Assembly (NCBI RefSeq): GCF_019578655.1
Contig: NC_063257.1
Span: 34,634,450-34,698,449 of the forward strand
Direction: 5' to 3'
DNA from: Ricinus communis
Taxonomy: Eukaryota > Streptophyta > Magnoliopsida > Malpighiales > Euphorbiaceae
Length of the DNA: 64,000 nucleotides
Below, piece by piece: positions 54,605-64,000 of the stretch. Both the position numbers and the translations under genes were made by a program. Under the pieces are notes generated by a model that was not told the DNA's origin, ran no database searches, and was given only the letters and a program-made list of their open reading frames with translations. The first letter of the stretch is position 1; each line of letters opens with the position of its first letter.

Positions 54605-55330
54605 CACATTCCAGCAGTTGTCACTTTAAAGGGAGTTATCAAATTGATAAACGGAGTCCCTAAGATAACAGTTTGCTGAAGGTCCTTTGTAAGAATAAAA
54701 ACATTCTTTAAAGCAATGTTATTATTAAGAATTGCGGCTTCAGTTTTACCAGCAATCTTAATCTTTGAAGAATTGGCTGAAGTTAGCCTTTCTTTGGTTT
54801 CTTGATGAAACCTTTTAGGAACCAGTTCGCAGTTGATACAATTGAGGTCTGCTCCTGTATCAAACAACGCGATGGTTTCTATCTGGAAATCACCAGGAAA
54901 AACAAGCTTTATTTGAATCAAATATTTTCTTGAAGTAATTTCCTTTAAAACATTGATAAAGTTTTCAGGAACATTTTCAGAAACTTCAAGGTTTTGAAAA
55001 TCATTTTCCTCATCAGAATCAGAATCACTATTCTGTTTGAGGATCAGGCTTTGAAGCAAAACAGAATCATTTTGTTGTTTTTCTTTCAACTCTTTGAGTT
55101 CTGTTTTGATGGTTTTAATCTCCTTCTGGAGTTCCTGAACAGTAGGAAGAGGGTTTTTCAACTTCTTCCCTTTGTCTAAAAATCATAGTAAGATTATAAG
55201 TATTCTTACTAGAAGAAGGAACTGAGATTCAGTTTTTAAAATTTCTTTTAAAACCTGCTTTTGAATAAGAGGATCACTAATATGCTTTACAGCCTTAAGA
55301 AGAGCTTCTTGTTGCCTAGTGAGCATATTA
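54605..55330 (-). pseudogene. Caulimovirid protease, best preserved copy
   Basis: An open stretch of 187 residues (55,161-54,598) on the minus strand carries the linker (VQELQKEIKTIKTELKELK), the SDSDEEND acidic run, the catalytic LFDTGADLNC, then ILNNNIALKNVFIL and TVILGTPFINLITPF. The active-site Asp, Thr and Gly are intact, so the domain itself might fold, but it lies as the loop between the arms of an inverted repeat and is not linked to RT in frame. Confidence 0.88.
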
Positions 55331-55501
55331 ATGTTCTTTGAAGAGCTTTCTGAATCTGTCTCAGAACAATCAGTTGAGGTTTTGATTTCATCAATTTGAA
55401 ATTCTTCCTAGCTAAAGATTCAAAGATTGTTTTTCCTTTTCTAGAAAAACCAAAAAAGAGAAATTTGAATCTTATCAAAGCACATTCCATTTACAATTTT
55501 G
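55331..55501. repeat. Right arm of the 169-bp inverted repeat
   Basis: 55,331-55,409 is antisense acidic linker and 55,410-55,501 is sense pre-RT spacer; together they mirror 54,436-54,604. Confidence 0.88.
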
Positions 55502-56629
55502 AAATCAATGCTTTGATCAAAGGTAAACAAACCCATCTTTCTCATCTTCAACAAGATGTGGGTTTGAAGAAAATCCTAGATCAATCGCAAAATGATTTTG
55601 TTCAAAGAAAAATTTCGATTTTCAAATGAAGATTGAGAATGAACTCGCCCGATCTTCCAAATGCTTTTTGGAATCGAAGCAACATATGGTAGATTTGCCA
55701 TATGAAATGATTTTCGGATAAGCAAATCCCTACTAAAGCCGGACCCATTCGGATGAATGAGTCTTTAGAAAGCCATTGCAGTTGAGATTAAAGATCTTGA
55801 GTCTAAGGGTTTAATTACAAAGTCTAGATCACCTTGGTCTTGTGCGACTTTCTATGTCAATAAGAATAGCGAAATAGAAAGAGGAACTCCTAGGCTAGTG
55901 ATCAACTATAAACCCCTGAACAAAGCTCTTAAGTGGATTAGGTATCCTATTCCAAATAAGAAAGATCTTTACAAAACCGCATTCGCATTCATCTTTTCAA
56001 AGTTTGACATGAAATCGGGATTTTGGCAAATCCGGATTGATCCAAAGATCGTTACAAAACGGCATTTACAGTCCCATTCGGTCAATATGAGTGGAATGTC
56101 ATGCCTTTTGGATTAAAAAATGCCCCTTCTGAATTTCAGAAAATCATGAATGACATTTTTAATCCATTTTCAAAGTTTTGCATTGTCTACATAGATGATG
56201 TTTTAATCTTTTCAAATTCCATTGAACAGCATTTTAAACACCTAGAAACGTTTTTCTATGTTGTTAAGAAAAATGGTTTAGTGGTCTCAAAGTCTAAGAT
56301 ATCTCTTTTTCAAACGAAAATTAGATTTCTTGGTCATTACATCTCTCGGGGTACAATTACTCCAATTGAGAGATCCCTTGCATTCACTTCAAAGTTTCCA
56401 GATAAAATTTTGGAAAAAACCCAGCTTCAAAGATTTCTTGGTAGTTTAAATTATGTCATGGATTTTTATCCTAATTTAAACTGTCTTGCAAAGCCTCTGC
56501 ATGATAGGCTAAGGAAAAACCCTCCTCCTTGGTCTGATCATCATACAAAGATTGTCCAAAGCATTAAAAAACAAGTTTTAGAAATTCCTTGCCTGCATCT
56601 AGCTGATCCTTCTGCATTTAAGATTGTAG
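55410..56629 (+). pseudogene. Caulimovirid reverse transcriptase, plus strand (copy B)
   Basis: Readable plus-strand pieces: the spacer (55,410-55,629, KPKKRNLNLIKAHSIYNF and LQQDVGLKKILDQ), RT fingers (55,898-56,000), and an open 185-residue stretch from 56,101 with MPFGLKNAPSEF, FCIVYIDDVLIFSN, IRFLGHYISRGT and LQRFLGSLNYVMDF. It ends at 56,629 where the sequence jumps into capsid. The catalytic Asp pair is intact. Frameshifts lie near 55,615, 55,720 and 56,060. Confidence 0.9.
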
Positions 56630-57922
56630 GATCCTCACTATTTCCTTACATTTCATAGGAGACCCTTCTCTGCTTAAAGACAAAAATGCCGAGCTCCTTA
56701 GCAACCTTACCTGTAAGAAGCTTAGCAACTTCCAAAGTTACAAAGACACTTTCCTAACCGGAGTCATGCTTAGGGAAGATTCTAGCCAGCCTTCCGGAAA
56801 GAAAAGTTCTTAGCCTCAGTTTACCTAAGATTTTAGGTGAAAGAGTTAGGAATACCATAAGAGAAGCCCATAGCGGTCAAATCCCTTATGATTTCTACAC
56901 TTATGGTGAGTTAGTTAGTCTAACCCGGAAAGAAGGTTTAAAGATTTGTCATGACCTTAAGCTTCAAAGACAAATTTCAAATGGGAGATGAAAAAGACTA
57001 GGCAGGAACTAGGTATTTTCCAGCAACCGGTTTGAGTACAACCCAATAGAGCCCGTGTCTAGTTGCAAAGGGAAATGCAAAGTTGATTCTTACTCAAAGT
57101 CTTTCAAAAGAAGCGATTTTCCAAATATAGAAAGCCTTCTAAAAGCAAGGAGAATTTCTATAAAAGCCATCTTCTTCCAAATTTCATTCTAAATTTCCAA
57201 AGAAAGATTCTAAAAAGATTTTTCAAAAATTACATGCTTTAAATGTGGTAAGAAAGGCCATACTTGAAGTATTGTAAGTTTTCCAAAAGACCGCTTGAGC
57301 TTCAAATAGAAGAAGAAGTTTTGCAAAAGATTTACGCTCTTCTAGTTGATTCATCTGAATCAGAGTTCTCAAACAGTGAGGAAGAATTTCAAATTGATGA
57401 AATCAAAACCTCAACTGATTGTTCTGAGACAGATTGAGAATGCTCTTCAAAGAACATTAATATGCTCACTAGGCAATAAGAAGCTCTTCTTGAGGCTGTA
57501 AAGCATATTAGTGATCCTCTTATTCAAAAGCAGGTTTTAAAAGAAATTTTAAAAACTGAATCTCTGGTTCCTTCTTCCAGTAAGAATACTTATAATCTTA
57601 CTATGATTTTAGACAAAGGGAAGAAGTTGAAAAACCCTTTTCCTACTGTTCAGGAACTCCAGAAGGAGATTAAAACCATCAAAACAGAACTCAAAGAGTT
57701 GAAAGAAAAACAACAAAATGATTTTGTTTTGCTTCAAAGCCTGATCCTCAAACAGAATAGTGATTCTGATTCTGATGAGGAAAATGATTTTCAAAACCTT
57801 GAAGTTTCTGAAAATGTTCCTGAAAACTTTATCAATGTTTTAAAGGAAATTACTTCAAGAAAATATTTGATTCAAATAAAGCTTGTTTTTCCTGGTGATT
57901 TCCAGATAGAAACCATCGCGTT
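56630..57922 (+). pseudogene. Caulimovirid capsid end, zinc knuckle, linker and cut protease (copy B)
   Basis: Same content as 731-2,012. The capsid C-terminal region runs to about 57,000, the basic stretch to 57,230 and the zinc knuckle to about 57,285. From 57,603 the linker is open for about 100 codons (KEIKTIKTELKELKEKQ, then SDSDSDEENDF, then EITSRKYLIQIKLVFPGDF). The protease stops at 57,922, just before the catalytic DTG, where antisense ORF2 begins. Confidence 0.85.
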
Positions 57923-58255
57923 TATTTGTGTTGGGCCAAAGTCCAAAAGAAATTTGCTTTGTAGATGGTTCAGACAGGGATTGAACCATTTGTCTTTTGT
58001 ATTCTTCTACTCTTTGAATGAATTCAGGGTCTTGCTGGGCAAGCCATTCCTGAATTTGTTTGGCTTGATCGGCTTTGAAGGGATCCATTTGTTGTTGAAC
58101 TGGATCCGGTTGATTAATTTCTTCTTGGATTATCTCACCCAAGTCCCGATGGGCTTTGAAGTTGAAGGGAGAACTTCCTTCACTAGGCTTTGGATTTGGT
58201 AGGCTTTGAAGTGGCTAGTGGACTTTTCTTCTTTGGATTTTGACTTTCTTGGCAT
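57923..58255 (-). pseudogene. N-terminal part of caulimovirid ORF2 (copy B)
   Basis: Minus-strand frame from an ATG at 58,255 to the junction at 57,923; the segment 58,142-57,855 is open and includes EIIQEEINQPDPVQQQM, FKADQAKQIQEWLAQQDPEF and EEYKRQMVQSLSEPSTK. As in copy A, filler-like bases (57,923-57,938) sit at the junction. Confidence 0.78.
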
Positions 58256-58259
58256 TTTG

Positions 58260-59772
58260 TATCACTCCTGTTTTTGTAAGAACTCTCCGGTTAGAAAGTC
58301 GGGAATAGAATTTGATTCTCCTCGAATAAATTCAATCTCAAAATCAAAAACAGGATAAGATAGCTTCGCCAATGGTAAAAATCATTTTGAAGCTATATTT
58401 TGGACATCTTTTGTAAAACTTCTTTTGCGGACTTGCAATCAATCCTTAAAAGAAATTTTGATTTAAAAGATCGCTTTGAAATTTAGAAATACAGAGAACT
58501 ATCGAAAGGATTTCCTTTTTGATAGTAGAATAATTCTTTTGGGTATCATTCCAGTGAGCAGAAGTAAACTGGACAATACATTCTTTGGAATTTTGAACTT
58601 GCTTTAGAATCCCACCATATCCTAACTCTGATGCATCCGTTTCTACAATCTTAAATGCGGAAGGATCGGCTAGATGCAAGGAATTTCTAAAACTTGTTTT
58701 TAATGCTTTGGACAATCTTTGTATCGATCGGACCAAGGAGGAGGGTTTTTCCTTAGCCTATCATGCAGAGGCTTTGCAAGACAGTTTAAATTAGGATAAA
58801 AATCCATGACATAATTTAAACTACCAAGAAATCTTTGAAGCTGGGTTCTTTCCAAAATTTTATCTGAAAACTTTGAAGTGAATGCAAGGGATCTCTCAAT
58901 TGGAGTAATTGTTCCCCGAGAGATGTAATGACCAAGAAATCTAATTTCGTTTGAAAAGAGATATCTTAGACTTTGAAACCACTAAACCATTTTTCTTAAC
59001 AACATAGAAAAACGTTTCTAGGTGTTTAAAATGCCGTTCAATGGAATTTGAAAAGATTAAAACATCATCTATGTAGACAATGCGAACTTTGAAAATGGAT
59101 TAAAAATGTCATTCATGATTTTCCGAAATTCGGAAGGGCATTTTTAATCCAAAAGGCATGACATTCCACTCATATTGACCGAATGGGATCATGAAATGCC
59201 GTTTTGTAACGATCTTTTGGATCAATCCGGATTTGCCAAAATCCCGATTTCATGTCAAACTTTGAAAAGATGAATGCGAATGCGTTTTTGTAAAGATCTT
59301 TCTTATTTGGAATAGGATACCTAATCCACTTAAGAGCTTTGTTCGGGGGTTTATAGTTGATCACTAGCCTAGGAGTTCCTCTTTCTATTTCGCTATTCTT
59401 ATTGACATAGAAAGTCGCACAAGACCAAGGTGATCTAGACTTTGTAATTAAACCCTTAGACTCAAGATCTTTAATCTCTAATCCGCAATGGCTTTCTAAA
59501 GACTCATTCATCCGAGTGGGTCCGGCTTTAGTAGGGATTTGCTTATCCGAAAATCATTTCATATGGCAAATCTACCATATGTTGCTTCGATTCCAAAAGC
59601 ATTTGGAAGATCGAATGAGTTCATTCTCAATCTTCATTTGAAAATCGAAATTTTTCTTTGAACAAAATCATTTTGCAGTTGATCTAGGATTCTCTTCAAA
59701 CCCACATCTTGTTGAAGATGAGAAAGATGGGTTTGTTTACCTTTGATCAAAGCATTGATTTCAAAATTGTAT
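58260..59772 (-). pseudogene. Caulimovirid RT and RNase H, minus strand (copy B)
   Basis: Same content as 2,340-3,845. The RT part 59,511-59,170 is open (RLVINYKPPNKALKWIRYP, FSKFDMKSGFWQIRID), and RNase H is partly open (58,736-58,446: KIVETDASELGYGGILKQV, NYSTIKKEILSIVLCIS), with the first catalytic Asp and the following Glu readable. At 59,341 a Leu codon has become Pro (CTG to CCG). Confidence 0.87.
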
Positions 59773-59960
59773 CAATTTTGAGTCTTCTAAGCTTTGAAGT
59801 TTGGCAGCTCCGTGATACCTTGTCAATTCTTTCCCAGCCCCATTCTAGGCATGAAGTTCATCTTCTTGAACATGCTGGCTACTTTAGAATCCATGTAGTC
59901 CTCATAGAGAACAACAACTTCGAATCTAATAGGGGCATCCAGCTCCTTGACAGCTTCTTA
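59773..59960 (-). pseudogene. Scrap of Tat-type polyprotein at a triple junction (copy B)
   Basis: Identical or nearly so to 3,846-4,033 and joined to the same two partners, showing that the chimera existed before the duplication. Confidence 0.7.
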
Positions 59961-62306
59961 CTTCGAGAATTGATCCACCACCACGAAGATCCATGCACAA
60001 CCTTCGGATAAAGGAAGCCCCACGATAAAATCCATGGAGACACTTTCCCATGGTCTCCCAAGAATAGGAAGTGGCTCTAGCAAACCACTCGGGGCTTGTT
60101 GCTCCATCTTGTCTTGTTGGCATACAAGACAAGTCCTCACGTAGGCCTCCACATCTTCCCTCATGTGAGGCCAATAGTAGGCATTCTCCACAAGCGCCAT
60201 CGTGCATTGTATGCCTGGATGACCCGCCCACTTGCTATCGTGGCACTCTTTAAAGATCTCCTTTCTAAGATTGTCATGGAGCGGCACGTATAGCCTCCTT
60301 CTTTTGGTGTAAAACAAGTCTTTTTCTAGCCAAAATCTTCGAGTCTTGCCTTCTCGAACAAGAGTAAGGAAGTTCTTGGCCATAGAATCATGCTTTATCC
60401 CTTCCTTGATGCGCTCCACCAAGTTGCATTTAGGGCGGCTTATATCAGCAAGCTCCCCCTTTCGGCTGAGTGCATCGGCAACAAGGTTTGCTTTACCTGG
60501 CTTGTACTCCATGACGTAGTTGAATTCCGCAAGAAGGTCTTGCCACCTAGCTTGCTTCGGTGTGAGCTTCTTTTGCGTTTGAAAGTAGCTAGTGGCAACG
60601 TTGTCGGTCTTCACAATAAACTTGCTCCCAAGCAAGTACTGCCTCCATGTTCGCAAATAATGGACTATAGCGGTCATCTCCTTCTCTTGCACCGTATACT
60701 TCTTTTCGGTGTCATTCAGCTTCCTGCTTTCGAAGGCTATTGGATGCCCTTCTTGCATAAGTACTCCACCAATAGCAAAGTCGGAAGCATCTGTATGGAT
60801 TTCGAATGCCTTCGTATAGTCGGGAAGTGCTAAGACCGGCTCCTCCATGATGGCCTTCTTTAGCCCTTCAAAGGCTTGTTGGCACTTCATAGACCAATCC
60901 CAAGCACGACCCTTCTTTAATAGATCCGTCAAAGGAGTGGCAATGAAAGAATAGCCCTTGATAAATCTCCGATAATAGTTCACCAAACCAAGGAAAGATC
61001 TCAACTCGGTCACCTTGGTTGGCGGCTCCCAATCTTGGATGGCCTTCACCTTTGAATCATCCATCCGTAGCTTTCCATCACCAACAATATGCCCAAGGAA
61101 TGCCACCTCTCATTGGGCAAAGGAGCATTTCTCCTTCTTGACGTAGAGCTCGTTATCCCGCAAGGCTTTGAACACTAGCCTTAGATGCTCTACGTGCTCC
61201 TCCAAAGTGTTGCTGTACACAACAATATCATCGAGACAAACAATAACAAATTGATCAAGGTAAGGAGCAAGTACCTTGTTCATAAGTGTACAGAATGTGG
61301 CCGGTGCATTTGTGAGGCCAAAGGGCATGACAAGGAATTCATATGATCCATATCTCGTCACGTATGCTGTCTTTGGCTCATGTCCCTAGGAAATGCGCAC
61401 TTCATAGTACCCCGACCGCAAATCCAACTTGGTAAACCACTTAGCACCACTAAGTTGATCGAAGATGTCAGTAATGTTAGGAATCGGGTACTTATTCTTG
61501 ACTATGATCTTGTTTAGCGCACAATAGTCTATGCATAACCGAAGAGAACCGTTGTGCTTCGTTTGAAACAAGACCGGTGCACCATATGGAGCTTTGGATG
61601 GCCTTATGTAGCCTACATCAAGTAGCTCCTTGAGTTGCCTCCTTAGTTCCTCTAGTTCTAGAAGCGCCATTCGATAGGGTGCAAAGGCGGGTGGTTTGGC
61701 TCTCGGTTCTAACTCGATCTCGTGGTCCACCTCTCATCGTGGAGGAAGCTTCTTCGGCAACTTGGGCGGCATAACATCTTTGAACTCATTAAGCACGCCT
61801 TGGATAGGGCTTGGAAGTGTGGCACCATCAACATGGGGACCTTCTTCCATCTTGAGGGTTGCTAGGAAGGTTGGCTCCTTCCTTTTTACCCCTTTAGAGA
61901 GTTGGATGGCCGATACCATCATATCTTGGCTTAGCTCCCTCTTTATCGGCACCACACAAGGTTGGCCATTCTCCATTATGCACATGGTGTTGGCGTAGGG
62001 AACTAAGAATGCCTTCACCATGTCTAGGAAGTCCATGCCAAGATAGAATCGTTGATCATCAATAGTAGATATGGTGATATCGACCTTACCTTGCCATTGG
62101 CCTATGTGAATGTTGGTCCCTCTCGCTATGCCAATGATAGGTAGCCTCTTTGCATTCACGCCCTTGATGAAGCCCTTTTCCTTTTTATAAGGCAGCCCTA
62201 TAGAGTTGGCCACCTCCTTCGCCATGTACACCGTATCAGGCTCGGTATCCACCATGGCTTGGATGCTTTTACCTCCGATGTTAGTCTCCACGTACATCCG
62301 GACCAC
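59961..62306 (-). pseudogene. Chromovirus protease, RT, RNase H and partial integrase (copy B)
   Basis: One reading frame spans 62,306-59,961 with only three stops (near 61,734, 61,383 and 61,107), all shared with copy A. Protease 62,306-61,800 has VDTEPDTVYMA, where the usual DTG is DTE, so it is probably inactive. RT 61,730-61,110 has [33 protein letters not shown] and CLDD. RNase H 60,900-60,560 has [21 protein letters not shown] and KTDNVAT, with all catalytic acids in place. Integrase from 60,300 has [17 protein letters not shown] and MDFIVGLP and is cut after the first catalytic Asp. The stops fit C-to-T changes at CGA/CAG-type codons. Confidence 0.92.
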
Positions 62307-63595
62307 CCAGGCTTCTGCCTACTTTAGCTTGGATGGCATTGAGGAGTCGAAGGGAAGCAATTCTTCGTTCTTCTTCTTGCTTCTCCTCTTCGGTGATTAC
62401 TAACGCTCCAAGCTTCCCACGCTTTGGACACTCGTAAGCACGATGAGGTCCATCAAAGATGAAGCAAGCAAGCTTTCTTGGAGAAGAACTATGCTTGTCT
62501 TCCTTCTTCCACTTGCCTTTGTCCTTGTACGAAGCCTTACCATGCTTGGTAGAAGATTTTCCTCTATCTCCACCACCTTTGTCACTTCCTTCGTACTTCT
62601 TTACCTTTGGCTTGAATGAGTCCTTCTTCTTCAACTCTATTAAGGACTCAAGAATCACATCATGGCAAGGTCTTACACACCTCGCCTTTCTAGCTCCAGT
62701 TGAGCCCACCGAGATAAACCATCAATGAAGGCATGGAATGCTTCTTGTTCTCCCAAATCGGGAATCTCCAACATCAATTCGGAGAATTCTTTCACATATT
62801 CCCGAATGTAGCCATCTCTATGTTGGAGTCGTCAAAGCTTTGACCTTGCCTCCTTCTCGGCATTGTCGGGATAAAATTGCTTCTTAAGCTCCTGCACAAA
62901 ATCATCCCCATGTATTAATGGTGCAAAGGCCCTTTTTCACATCCTCGCACCTACGTCTCCATCATACGGTAGCAATATCACTTAAGTAGAGAGATACAGA
63001 CTTTACCTTGGTGGCGTCGTCCACTATGCCCACTGCATCGAAGTATCTCTCCAAGTTCCACAAGAAGTTGTCGATCTCCCTTGCACTCCTAGCTCCACCG
63101 TAGGCCTTTGGTTTAGGAGCATCGACTTTGTGCATCGTTGTTACTTGCGCTCCCCCACTATTCGCCAACACGGCCTTCCACAAGTTAAGCTCCACCTCGA
63201 GCTTATCGACCTTCTCCAGGCATTGGGCAAGCAACTTCTTAAGAGCCTCATTGTCCCTCGCTAAATTATCGGCAAGAAAATTTAAGGCACCTTGCATCTC
63301 CCCACGAAGCTCCCCATCGTCCTCCTTGGACTCTAGCTTCTCGATGCGAAGGTCCATGTCTTTGATTTTATCACACCAATCGGACATGGCAGTCTCCACC
63401 TTGACTAGCCTTTCCTACATCGCGCCAATCACGTCGTGGGACTTATCCCTACGGCCTTTTCGCTTCCTTCCTCCTTCCCTCGAGTGGAGGAGCGGTAGAA
63501 GTGGATTGCTCGCCAACTTTGGCCATAATCTCGTGCAAGATTTTCCCAAAGAACTCAACCGCGCTCTAATGCTAACTAGGCTTTGATACGAACTT
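62281..63595 (-). pseudogene. Chromovirus gag (copy B)
   Basis: Minus strand from about 63,590. An acidic coiled-coil segment (63,399-63,130) contains WCDKIKDMDLRIEKLESKED and KLLAQCLEKVDKLEVELNLW. The gag domain (63,120-62,720) contains AREIDNFLWNLERYFDAV, then after a stop the EYVKEFSELMLEIP region. The Lys-rich nucleocapsid (62,709-62,281) contains CFIFDGPHRAYECPKRG, a CCHC-like knuckle lacking its second Cys. At least two frame changes. Confidence 0.85.
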
Positions 63596-63608
63596 GGCTC
63601 TGATACCA
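63596..63608 (-). other. Primer binding site, tRNA-iMet type (chromovirus copy B)
   Basis: TGGTATCAGAGCC on the minus strand, two bases inside the LTR, identical to copy A. Confidence 0.92.
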
Positions 63609-63610
63609 AC

Positions 63611-64000
63611 TGTCACGCGAGTTTTGTTTTATCCCCAAACTTTGCCCACGTGCGGCCTAGCTTACTTGATTCCCCCGAAGTCAAGATTGCTAGTCAGTCT
63701 TTTCTCGGATGCCAAACTCGGCAAAATGGCAGCAATTACGCCAGCGAAAGTAAGCTTAAGAAAGTGGCACAAAGAGAGCACAAGAGTTTGGAAAGGTAAG
63801 CTTGTATTGCTTAGTTCTCTTTCTAACTTTCTCTCTATCTTACAAATGAAGCATGGAGGGAGTATTTATAGGCATGGATGGCCACCATCCCACCTCTTTA
63901 AAAGAATGTCCTAGAATACTACTTATGTCCATACAAGTCTATAATATTCTAGAATAGCCTACATGTGTCTAGAATATTCTAGAGTATTTTAGTATATACA
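63611..64000 (-). repeat. 5' LTR of chromovirus copy B, cut by the window edge
   Basis: Ends GTGACA at 63,611 on the minus strand. TATAAATA at 63,863-63,870, and the first heat-shock-like units at about 63,946-63,984; the rest of the array lies beyond the window. Confidence 0.9.

Larger units (their letters stand above)
55741..64000 (+). repeat. Large direct duplication, copy B
   Basis: Counterpart of 1-8,033, less damaged by indels and running to the end of the window, so its right limit is unknown. Confidence 0.9.
59961..64000 (-). mobile_element. Truncated Ty3/gypsy chromovirus-type retrotransposon (copy B)
   Basis: Integrase to LTR on the minus strand, cut inside integrase at 59,961 and by the end of the window inside the LTR. 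It has far fewer frameshifts than copy A, so its domain structure can be read directly. Confidence 0.9.

Overview
This window looks like nuclear heterochromatin from a flowering plant, probably a eudicot. It is AT-rich and I found no host housekeeping gene, rRNA, tRNA or CRISPR array. Nearly everything recognisable comes from LTR retrotransposons of the Ty3/gypsy superfamily (chromovirus, Tat/Ogre and Athila types) or from endogenous plant pararetrovirus (Caulimoviridae) DNA. All coding regions carry stops, frameshifts or truncations, so no element looks autonomous.

Layout. 1-3,845: rearranged caulimovirid DNA, plus strand to about 2,012 and then minus strand. 3,846-4,033: a scrap of Tat polyprotein. 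4,034-8,289: a minus-strand chromovirus cut off inside integrase, with its 5' LTR and a tRNA-iMet primer binding site. 8,290-8,840: the 5' end of a minus-strand Tat element. 8,841-13,850: a plus-strand Athila-type element lacking most of pol. 13,851-20,911: a minus-strand Tat element (gag only) whose LTR is split by a head-to-head solo LTR of the same family (18,676-20,845, TSD GTAAC). 20,912-28,842 and 43,961-45,815: a plus-strand Tat element with decayed gag, protease, RT, second RNase H and integrase, tandem repeats, and an antisense plant-mobile-domain-like pseudogene. 28,843-43,960: a 15.1-kb minus-strand Athila-type element with both LTRs, a tRNA-Asp type PBS, a polypurine tract and a 5-bp TSD (ATAAA), inserted into that antisense gene. 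45,816-59,772: about 14 kb of caulimovirid DNA in at least nine segments of alternating strand. 59,773-64,000: a second copy of the Tat scrap and chromovirus.

The two window ends are copies of each other: 1-8,033 matches about 55,741-64,000 in the same orientation, chimeric junctions included. A block of at least 8 kb was therefore duplicated after the caulimovirid-Tat-chromovirus fusion formed, with an offset of 55.7-56.0 kb.

The most interesting signals are: (1) a U3 array of nearly perfect heat-shock elements (TTCnnGAA units in 10-bp phase on a 30-bp repeat) upstream of a TATA box in the chromovirus LTR, an ONSEN-like design; (2) a caulimovirid promoter reading into a 380-bp inverted repeat of its own leader, which would give a long hairpin RNA; (3) an almost complete permuted caulimovirid genome (46,267-52,452) with no recognisable movement protein; (4) copy-to-copy differences concentrated at CAG/CTG and CG sites, which suggests either an unusual mutation process or methylation-linked sequencing error.
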